This document shows positions 24,962 to 32,740 of a DNA stretch of 32,740 bases, piece by piece. Below the pieces are notes generated by a model. It was given only the letters and a program-made list of their open reading frames with translations. It searched no databases and was not told the DNA's origin. The position numbers were made by a program, and so were the translations under genes. Each line of letters starts with the position of its first letter. The first letter of the stretch is position 1. This DNA is from Nitrospirota bacterium (lineage in GTDB: Bacteria > Nitrospirota > Thermodesulfovibrionia > Thermodesulfovibrionales > JdFR-88): the NCBI GenBank assembly GCA_021825295.1, contig JAKAHV010000006.1, forward strand, positions 82,026 to 114,765, written 5' to 3'.

Positions 24962-25749
24962 GTTTGCGCGGAGGGCGCTCCCATGAGCTCGTCGATTTTT
25001 TTAAGGATGTCCGGGGACCTCATGAGGGCGGTGCCCACCAGTATAGCGTCAACCCCGGCGTCCTCCAGCCTCTGCACGTCCGCCCTGCTGTTTATGCCGC
25101 TTTCGGAGACGACGGGTTTTCCCCCGGGGATATCACTTCTGAGGGTGAATGTTGTCTGCAGGTCCACCTTCAGGGTGTCCAGGTTCCGGTTGTTTATGCC
25201 TATTATGGGCGCGTCTATGCGAAGTGCCGCTTCGAGGTCCTGGTAGTCGTGCGCCTCGAAGAGGACCCCAAGGCCGAGTTCCGCCGCCATGGCGAGATAT
25301 TCCTCCGCCTGGTGAATCCCCAGAATCTTCGCGATAAGCAGGATTGCGTCCGCCCCGGCCGCCCTCGCCTCGTAGATCTGGTACTGGTCGAATATGAAAT
25401 CCTTTCTCAGCACCGGCCTGCCGGAGGCTTTTTTCACGATGCCCAGGTAGGAGAGCGAGCCCTGGAAGAAGTCTTCTTCCGTGAGGACGGAGACGGCGGC
25501 GGCCCGTTCGCCGTAGATGGCCGCAATCCCTGCCGGATCGAAGGGAGCCCTGATTAGGCCCAGCGAAGGCGACGCCTTCTTGACCTCCGCGATGAGGTTT
25601 ATCCCGTTTTTTCTCCTGATAGCCCCGGGGAAATCCCTCGGGGCCTCCGCGTCCGCCATGCGGGATTTTATCTCAGCCAGGGGGATTCGCCCTTTTTCGG
25701 ACGCAAGCCTTTCTTTTCTCTTCCTCAATATCTCATCCAGTATGGCCAT
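24955..25749 (-). CDS. trpC: indole-3-glycerol-phosphate synthase
   Basis: A 264-residue TIM-barrel enzyme converting CdRP to indole-3-glycerol phosphate. Active-site blocks are LIAEVKKASPSLG (Glu55, Lys57, Pro61-Ser62), VSVLTEEDFFQGSL, VLRKDFIFDQYQI, ADAILLIAKIL, GINNRNLDTLKVDL and VVSESGINSRADV. The order trpC-trpF is split from the rest of the pathway. It starts 56 bases after the stop of the upstream H+-ATPase on the same strand and has no strong ribosome site. No leader peptide or attenuator is seen in that short gap, so transcription may continue from the ATPase gene. Confidence 0.97.
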   Translation of the reverse strand: MAILDEILRKRKERLASEKGRIPLAEIKSRMADAEAPRDFPGAIRRKNGINLIAEVKKASPSLGLIRAPFDPAGIAAIYGERAAAVSVLTEEDFFQGSLSYLGIVKKASGRPVLRKDFIFDQYQIYEARAAGADAILLIAKILGIHQAEEYLAMAAELGLGVLFEAHDYQDLEAALRIDAPIIGINNRNLDTLKVDLQTTFTLRSDIPGGKPVVSESGINSRADVQRLEDAGVDAILVGTALMRSPDILKKIDELMGAPSAQTW

Positions 25750-25805
25750 GACACAATTTTACCACAGGGGCGGGGGATCCCCATATTTGCGCATTTTTGG
25801 GGTTT

Positions 25806-28268
25806 TCATAACTCGAACTTCCTGAACAGCAAATATTTCGGGAAATCGATCAGCAGCGTAAGGAAAGCCGAGAACGCAAGCACGGCAAGCACCAGATGAA
25901 ACGAAACAGAGGGGACAAGGATGCCGTATGTGCCTATAAGCGCAAACAAGACGATAGTCGAGGCGCAAAAGGCGAGAAGGTCCCTGCCGGGGCGGGACGA
26001 CCAGAAATGGCGCCTTTCCCGCACTATCATAACCCTGAACTGACTGTTGAATATGAGGTTTAACATGACGACGGTCCTCAGCTTCTCCCAATCGGGATGG
26101 AAGTGCCTTGTTACGGCGAATATCACGATCAGGTCCCCCATTATAAAAAGCATTCCCGGGATGATCGACGCCAGGGTGATATTCCTGACGTTCCACTTGT
26201 TCGGGCTTGCCGTATGCTCCACATTGTCCGTCGCCAGGGACATGGTCACGAAATCGTTTGCGAACACAAGAAGGGTCATGCCGAGCAAAGACAGCGCGAT
26301 CTCATGGAACCACAGAAATCCCAGGCTCAGAAGGCCCACGAATTCGATGACCTTGGTAATCTTGTTTATGACCCATGTGAGCATCCTCTGGTAGGTCTTT
26401 CTGCTTGTCTTTACGGCGTCGATTATCACGCTCATGCCCGGTTCGGTGAGCACGACGCTGGCTGAGGCCTTTGCCACATCCGTTGAGCCGCTGACGGCTA
26501 TGCCCATCTCCGCCTGCTTCAGCGCGGGGGCGTCATTCACGCCGTCCCCTGTCATCCCCACCATATGCCCCCTTGCCTGCAGGAGTTTGACCACCCTGTA
26601 TTTGTCTTCCGGGTATATCTCCGCCACCCCGTCCGTCTTGTCCGTGATTTCGCCCCATCCAGGGCTTCCAGTTGATGAGACCGCCCCTGTATTCGAAGCC
26701 CGGACGATATTGCCGCCGATGCCCGTCTGAAGGCCTATCTGCCTGGCTATGGCGGCGTTGTCGCCGGTGAGCATCAAAGGCTTTATCCCCAGCTTTCTTG
26801 CCTCGTCTATCATCGCTTTCGAATCCGGCCTCGGCGGGTCCGCGAGGGCCAGCAGGCCCGCCAGTCTCAGTTGTCCGGGATCATCCGCCTCGGAGCGCGC
26901 GACAGCCAGGGTCCTGTAACCCTTGCGGGAGTAGTCCTCCACGGCCCTGTTGACTGCGTCCATGATATCGCTGCCGACGGCCGCGCACATCGGCACGACC
27001 ACCCGGACGGCGCCCTTGACGGCCCTGAATCTTTCCTTTCCCGCTTTTGCCCCGACAACCGCTTCGGTCCGTTTTATGGACGGATCGAAGGGCGTATAGG
27101 ATATCCGGCTGTAGCCGCTCAGATCGATTTTTTCCCTGCGCGCATATCCGATGACTGCAAGGTCAATCGGGTCCATGCCTTCTTCCAGGGACGCAAGCGC
27201 GGCCGCCTCCGCGACGTCTTTTTTCCCGTACCCCTGAAGCGGATTGACGTCCACGACCGAAAGCCTGTTTTCCGTTATCGTGCCTGTCTTGTCGAGGCAG
27301 AGGATGTCTATCGACGCGGCGTCCTCGATTGAGTCCAGCCTGGTCACCAGGGCCCCCCGGCGGGCAAGTTCCATCGCCCCGGCGGCCTGGACTATGGTCA
27401 GCACCGCGGGGAGGGCGACCGGCACCGCCCCCATAAGAAAAACCACCATGAAGGTCAGGATCGAAAAAATGCCGGCCTTCAAATAATACGCATACGCGGC
27501 GACCAGCAGCGATGCGGCGACGCCGAAGTACATCATGTATTTGACTATGGCCATCATCACTTCTTCCTGGTGGGATTTGGGCTTCGCCACCTTTACCAGT
27601 TCCGCAGTCCTGCCGAAGTAGGTGTTTGCGCCGGTGTTTACCACCACGCATCTGGCCTCCCCTCTTCTGATCACGCTGCCGGAGAAGATTACGGCCTGCG
27701 TGCCTGCTTCAACCGGCAGCGATTCACCTGTCAGGGCGGACTCGTCCACTGAAACTCCTCCCTCCAGGATTTTTGCGTCTGCGGGGACTATGTCTCCGAT
27801 TCTCACAGTGATGATATCCCCCGGAACGATCAATCCTGAGTCTTTCATCGCCCAGACGCCGCCGCGGAGCACCTTCGCTCTGACGGCCAGCTTCTTTTTC
27901 AGAAGCTCGACCGCCTTCCGGGAGCTGCGGGAATGCATGTGGCTTATAACCGCGTTTAAAGTAAGGAGCGCAAGGATTACGGAGGACTCAAAGTAATGCC
28001 TGAGCAGGAAGGAAAGCCCCATGGCCAGCTCAAGAAGCCACGGCATGGGCCCCCAGTAGCGGCTTGCGAATTCCAGGAACGGATTGCCCTTTTTCTCCGC
28101 TATTTCATTGCGTCCGAATACCCTGAGACGCCCGCCGGCCTCGGCCTCCGAAAGGCCTTCTTCCGATGTTTCAAGCAGGCTTAGGGCCTCCCGGCAGGTG
28201 AGCTTTTTGTATTCGGCGCTCCCTGAAATCTTCGGGCTTGCGGAGGCCGCAGGGTTTTTCTTTTCCAC
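25806..28268 (-). CDS. P-type (P3A) plasma-membrane H+-ATPase
   Basis: An 820-residue P-type ATPase. The actuator motif is TGES (180-183), the phosphorylated Asp326 is in CLDKTGTIT, the nucleotide-domain landmark is LMLTGDNAAIARQIG, and the hinge is GMTGDGVNDAPALKQAEMGIAV. The M4 motif AVPVALPAVLT and the short N- and C-termini match P3A proton pumps of fungi, plants and many anaerobic bacteria and archaea, rather than the metal, Ca2+ or K+ branches. It would export H+ using ATP to build membrane potential. The start is GTG 28266-28268 with GAGG about seven bases upstream. It is divergent from the lipoprotein gene and precedes trpC. Proton specificity is inferred from family placement. Confidence 0.9.
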   Translation of the reverse strand: MEKKNPAASASPKISGSAEYKKLTCREALSLLETSEEGLSEAEAGGRLRVFGRNEIAEKKGNPFLEFASRYWGPMPWLLELAMGLSFLLRHYFESSVILALLTLNAVISHMHSRSSRKAVELLKKKLAVRAKVLRGGVWAMKDSGLIVPGDIITVRIGDIVPADAKILEGGVSVDESALTGESLPVEAGTQAVIFSGSVIRRGEARCVVVNTGANTYFGRTAELVKVAKPKSHQEEVMMAIVKYMMYFGVAASLLVAAYAYYLKAGIFSILTFMVVFLMGAVPVALPAVLTIVQAAGAMELARRGALVTRLDSIEDAASIDILCLDKTGTITENRLSVVDVNPLQGYGKKDVAEAAALASLEEGMDPIDLAVIGYARREKIDLSGYSRISYTPFDPSIKRTEAVVGAKAGKERFRAVKGAVRVVVPMCAAVGSDIMDAVNRAVEDYSRKGYRTLAVARSEADDPGQLRLAGLLALADPPRPDSKAMIDEARKLGIKPLMLTGDNAAIARQIGLQTGIGGNIVRASNTGAVSSTGSPGWGEITDKTDGVAEIYPEDKYRVVKLLQARGHMVGMTGDGVNDAPALKQAEMGIAVSGSTDVAKASASVVLTEPGMSVIIDAVKTSRKTYQRMLTWVINKITKVIEFVGLLSLGFLWFHEIALSLLGMTLLVFANDFVTMSLATDNVEHTASPNKWNVRNITLASIIPGMLFIMGDLIVIFAVTRHFHPDWEKLRTVVMLNLIFNSQFRVMIVRERRHFWSSRPGRDLLAFCASTIVLFALIGTYGILVPSVSFHLVLAVLAFSAFLTLLIDFPKYLLFRKFEL

Positions 28269-28369
28269 TTAGAGCCTCTTTTCCGTTTGTGAAGCATGCC
28301 CCAGCCTAGATTTTATTCCATCGCGGGCGCTTTGCAAAAAGAAATGAACGGAAAGCGAAAGACCATCAC

Positions 28370-28397
28370 TTGACGTGATTGGGGGCCTTAATATAAT
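28370..28397 (+). promoter_or_regulatory. sigma70-type promoter with overlapping inverted repeat
   Basis: TTGACG (28370-28375) and TATAAT (28392-28397) with a 16-base spacer, upstream of the small lipoprotein gene. ATCAC-TTGAC-GTGAT (28366-28380) spans the -35 box as a 5-bp inverted repeat and could be an operator. Confidence 0.65.
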
Positions 28398-28449
28398 CTC
28401 GTTTCCATTGCATGATGCGGCGGCATCTTTAAAAAAGGAGGTAAGGGAT

Positions 28450-28947
28450 TTGTCAAAAGGAGGTTTCAAATATCCGGCGGGGGCGGTCCTGTGCCTCCTG
28501 CTTCTGTCTGTCTCAGGTTGCGGAGGAAACGCCTATCAGAAGGTCTTTGTCAACGGCGGCGGCAGCCAGACCTTCAATACCCGGACTTTCAAGGCCTCGC
28601 CCGATGACTGCTACGCGGCCGCCAAGAAGGTCGCTTTGAGCCACAACTTTGCCATTGAAAAGGAAGACCCCCAGGAAAGGTCTTTCACCGCCATCAGGTA
28701 TTTCCCGGACGGGAAGGACAGCACGGTGCTTGAAATAAGCGTAACCGTCATGGGCGCGGCCAATCCGGCAATTTATTGCAACGCCATCCAGTATATCGAC
28801 AAGGCGGGTTCGGCGGCGCAGGTCCGGCAAAGCGAGAGGACCGTGAGCGACTGGAAATTCTACGATAAATTTTTTGCCTCCGTGGAGAAGGAGCTGACTT
28901 CGGGACAGCAGGCAAAAAACCAGGCAGGGGCGAAGCAGCCGCACTGA
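28450..28947 (+). CDS. small lipoprotein of unknown function
   Basis: A 165-residue protein. The signal is followed by VSGC with acceptor Cys24 and GG after it, so it should be lipidated and sit in the envelope. The mature part has two conserved-looking segments: FKASPDDCYAAAKKVALSH and FTAIRYFPDGKDSTVLEISVTV. The first strand-helix pattern resembles small lipoproteins of the DUF4136/'BamC-like' kind, but I cannot name a family. TTG 28450-28452 is chosen as start because AAGGAGGT (28435-28442) is 7 bases upstream; an ATG-like start at 28375 lies inside the promoter. It is transcribed from its own promoter and ends at a terminator before the convergent uvrB. The last 20 residues are Gln/Ala/Lys-rich. 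Confidence 0.75.
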   Translation: MSKGGFKYPAGAVLCLLLLSVSGCGGNAYQKVFVNGGGSQTFNTRTFKASPDDCYAAAKKVALSHNFAIEKEDPQERSFTAIRYFPDGKDSTVLEISVTVMGAANPAIYCNAIQYIDKAGSAAQVRQSERTVSDWKFYDKFFASVEKELTSGQQAKNQAGAKQPH

Positions 28948-28993
28948 GGGCCGGGCTCTGCCTGATGCCGGCAACGGAGGTGTACCAGGGGGC

Positions 28994-31075
<2,082 letters not shown>

Positions 31076-31127
31076 AACTTATATTTTAGCCCAGCCGGCC
31101 TGGAAACGGCACTTCCCCCCCCTCCCA

Positions 31128-31204
31128 ACCCTCCCCAAGGGAGGGTCTCACTTAAGGCAATGGACCTGCCTTTTATGAAATCCCCTCCCTGAAAAGGGAG
31201 GGGA
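31128..31204. repeat. two GC-rich palindromic repeats
   Basis: ACCCTCCC/GGGAGGGT (31128-31146) and TCCCCTCCCT/AGGGAGGGGA (31181-31204), each a perfect hairpin. The second is followed by GGATTAGGGGAAGGTG, matching the repeat at 21911. Located between uvrB and the terminal-inverted-repeat element. Confidence 0.6.
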
Positions 31205-31219
31205 TTAGGGGAAGGTGTT

Positions 31220-31345
31220 TAGAACCTATCTCAAAATTGATTCTGAAGCGAAAGAGAGAAGAAATCGCGGCAGGCAAGGAGGAAAGGGGAAATCGGCCGC
31301 AATTTCGGCCTCTTGCAGCCGGAAGCGATTTTGAGATAGGTTCTA
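31220..31345. mobile_element. 126-bp MITE-like element with 18-bp inverted termini
   Basis: Perfect 18-bp inverted termini, TAGAACCTATCTCAAAAT at 31220-31237 and its complement at 31328-31345, continue with mismatches for about 8 more bases. No ORF inside. It ends one base before the stop codon of the MBL-fold hydrolase. The ends do not match the ISL3-type copies in this window, so it belongs to a different family. No target duplication is evident. Confidence 0.6.
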
Positions 31346-31346
31346 G

Positions 31347-32117
31347 TTAGACTTTTAAAATCCTTGAGGGGGCGTGGCGGCCGGCTATATAAAGGGGGAG
31401 GGCGGGGTTGACCGCGCGGTGGGTCTTCAGGGCCAGCTCCGGGCGGTTATTATTTTGCGAAAGGTGCGCAAGGCAGGCCCATTCAAGCCCGCTGCAGCAG
31501 CTCAGGAGTTTTGCCGCCTCCATGTTCGAGAGGTGCCCGCGCGGGCCCTGTATGCGTTTCTTCAGCGGGGCCGGATAAGACCCGCGCCGGAGCATTTCAG
31601 GGTCAAAATTGCTCTCCAGTATGACGGCGTCCAGCGTGGCTGCAAGCTCCGGCAGCCCCTCGAAGGCATGCCCGAGGTCCGTAAGTATGCCGAGCCTCTT
31701 GCCCTTTTGCCCCTCGGTTATAACAAAAGCCGCACCGTCCTCGGCGTCGTGGCTGGTGGGGACGGTGCGCACCTCCGCCCCCTTGAATTTCAGCACGCTG
31801 CCGACCATGAAGAGATTTACATGCCCGAAGCGCCCCAGTGGGAGCCTTTTTAGAGACGCATCGAGAGTCGCGGGAGAAAAATAGACGGGCAGTCCGTATT
31901 TCCTGTGGTATACCCCCGCGTAGAGGACGTGGTCGGAATGTTCGTGGGAGATGACGAGGGCGTCGACGTCCCTGATGTCGCGCCCGATGGCCCTCAGCCT
32001 CTCTTCCGCCCGGATGCCGGGGATGCCGGCGTCAAAAAGGAGTTTCGCGCCGCCCGCCTCCACATATATGCAATTGCCGCTGCTTCCGGACTGAAGAGAA
32101 ACGGCCAGAATACCCAA
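31347..32117 (-). CDS. MBL-fold metallohydrolase, YycJ-like
   Basis: A 256-residue metallo-beta-lactamase-fold protein. The metal motif HEHSDH (His58, His60, Asp62, His63) is intact; LFDAGIPGI, TDLGHAF, VILESNFDPEML, KRIQGPRGHLSN and HLSQNNNRPELA are characteristic of the YycJ group, which are exonuclease-like hydrolases implicated in DNA repair or cell-wall-associated functions. TTG 32115-32117 is favoured because GGAAGGAAGG lies six bases upstream and family members begin near the LQSGSSGNC strand. Another TTG at 32156 would add 13 residues. It follows the 27-residue membrane peptide on the same strand and stops one base from the 126-bp element. Confidence 0.9.
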   Translation of the reverse strand: MGILAVSLQSGSSGNCIYVEAGGAKLLFDAGIPGIRAEERLRAIGRDIRDVDALVISHEHSDHVLYAGVYHRKYGLPVYFSPATLDASLKRLPLGRFGHVNLFMVGSVLKFKGAEVRTVPTSHDAEDGAAFVITEGQKGKRLGILTDLGHAFEGLPELAATLDAVILESNFDPEMLRRGSYPAPLKKRIQGPRGHLSNMEAAKLLSCCSGLEWACLAHLSQNNNRPELALKTHRAVNPALPLYIAGRHAPSRILKV

Positions 32118-32201
32118 CGGCTGCCTTCCTTCCCGCAGTTTATAAGACGGGTTCAATCATAACCCGCGGGACTGGCAATTGGCAATCCGGGGCCGTCCCG
32201 A

Positions 32202-32285
32202 TCAGTGGACGAAGGCGATGCCGGCGAGAGACGCGTAGGCGATTATAAGGATCGACATCGATATAATCCCCAAGACCCTTTCCAT
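32202..32285 (-). CDS. 27-residue single-span membrane peptide
   Basis: ATG 32283-32285 to TGA 32202-32204 encodes a 27-residue peptide: short charged start (MERV), a hydrophobic stretch of about 20 residues (LGIISMSILIIAYASLAGIA) and FVH at the end. GGGAGG lies eight bases upstream, and a near-consensus promoter precedes it with a short 5' leader. It is followed by the MBL-fold gene 84 bases downstream. It is below normal gene-calling length and I recognise no family; the size resembles small subunits that stabilise membrane complexes, but no such complex is nearby. Confidence 0.6.
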   Translation of the reverse strand: MERVLGIISMSILIIAYASLAGIAFVH

Positions 32286-32319
32286 CTTCCAGACCTCCCG
32301 AGTGAGATTTTGTGGCTCC

Positions 32320-32348
32320 ACTATATAATTTATTAATTAATAAGTCAA
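32320..32348 (-). promoter_or_regulatory. sigma70-type promoter of the small membrane peptide
   Basis: On the - strand TTGACT (32343-32348) and TATAGT (32320-32325) with a 17-base spacer in an AT-rich block. The predicted start near 32313 leaves a leader of about 28 bases containing the ribosome site. Confidence 0.65.
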
Positions 32349-32400
32349 TATATTCCGAAACTAATATATATTGCACACGATACTGTTGATAGCACAAAAG

Positions 32401-32740
32401 GGCTCTTCAGGAATTTTTGTGGGTAGATAGCTGATATTGCCGGGAACGGCTGATATCTGCCCGGTTCTTGAGAGAGGGAACAAGCGGACGGATCGCGGCG
32501 GGTTGCATCTTGACAACCTTTCGCGAGTCGCCCTGAGGACAAGGCAATAACGTCTTTTGTGTACGCCCGGAACCGCGTGACCGAACGAAAGGGCCAGGCA
32601 GATATACAAACTATTTTGGGTCTTCGCGTAAGAGTGTGGGTCATTTATATCTCCTTGAGCATGCAAGTAAGGACTTTTAGGCGAAGGTATTCTTCATCTC
32701 TTAGTCCGTATGCCCTTCTCTGAATGACCCTTATCTTATT
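32401..32740 (-). mobile_element. 3' end of an ISL3-family insertion sequence (runs off the window)
   Basis: The IS end is GGCTCTTCAGG at 32401-32411, followed by about 240 non-coding bases and the end of the transposase gene. Identity with the element at 22450 runs to about 32616. The other IS end and the flanking duplication are outside the window; the 8 bases before it are CACAAAAG. Confidence 0.8.
32645..32740 (-). CDS. ISL3-family transposase, C-terminal fragment
   Basis: Thirty-one codons and a TAA stop (32645-32647). The reading NKIRVIQRRAYGLRDEEYL and RLKVLTCML is the conserved ISL3 (IS204/IS1001/IS1096/IS1165) C-terminus, usually NxIKxIKRRAYGFRNxxxFRLR. The rest of the gene lies beyond the right edge, so whether it is intact cannot be told. 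It is part of the IS whose end starts at 32401. Confidence 0.85.
   Translation of the reverse strand, partial: NKIRVIQRRAYGLRDEEYLRLKVLTCMLKEI

Overview
The window is a GC-rich bacterial chromosome segment. Four genes carry N-terminal lipoprotein signals (two clear, one atypical) or secretion signals. That, together with CsgG-like and LPP20-like proteins, points to a diderm (Gram-negative) organism. The gene set fits Nitrospirota or Desulfobacterota-type bacteria: a proposed homoserine-kinase analogue beside threonine synthase, a MoaD/NIL pair, a P3A-type H+-ATPase and TMTC-like TPR membrane proteins. This placement is inference from gene content; no marker in the window fixes the taxon. Many starts are TTG or GTG, and genes are tightly packed with overlapping stop/start codons.

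Left region (1-3521, + strand): the C-terminus of an unidentified protein, a secreted trypsin-like serine protease, a CsgG-like lipoprotein with TPRs and an LPP20-like lipoprotein form a cell-envelope cluster. On the - strand, 3614-8905 is a six-gene operon read right to left: threonine synthase (Zn-ribbon type), MoaD/ThiS-like sulfur carrier, NIL-domain protein, second threonine synthase, PGM-like proposed homoserine kinase and aspartate kinase. It covers the first and last steps of the aspartate-to-threonine route and embeds a sulfur-carrier module, which suggests a link to homocysteine or methionine formation. Next come a 232-bp inverted-repeat element and an MFS exporter with its own promoter (9254-10578, +).

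The centre (10582-21959, - strand) is the most unusual part. It holds four tandem paralogues of a multi-membrane-spanning protein with C-terminal TPRs, resembling eukaryotic TMTC protein O-mannosyltransferases. They are coupled to a SAM methyltransferase and a dolichol-phosphate-mannose-synthase-like GT2, and preceded by an 858-residue SGNH hydrolase/TPR protein. I infer an envelope glycosylation system in which the GT2 makes a lipid-linked sugar donor and the GT-C proteins use it. Next to it are a DUF559 pseudogene with one nonsense codon, GC-rich palindromic repeats and a MITE-like element flanked by a perfect 8-bp duplication.

The right part carries a DUF362/ferredoxin protein, trpF and trpC, a P-type H+-ATPase, a small lipoprotein with a strong promoter, uvrB, another terminal-inverted-repeat element, a YycJ-like metallo-beta-lactamase-fold hydrolase and a 27-residue single-span membrane peptide with a near-consensus promoter. 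The right edge runs into an ISL3-family insertion sequence. Its end matches the MITE-like element 10 kb away, so that element is probably an internally deleted derivative of the same IS.
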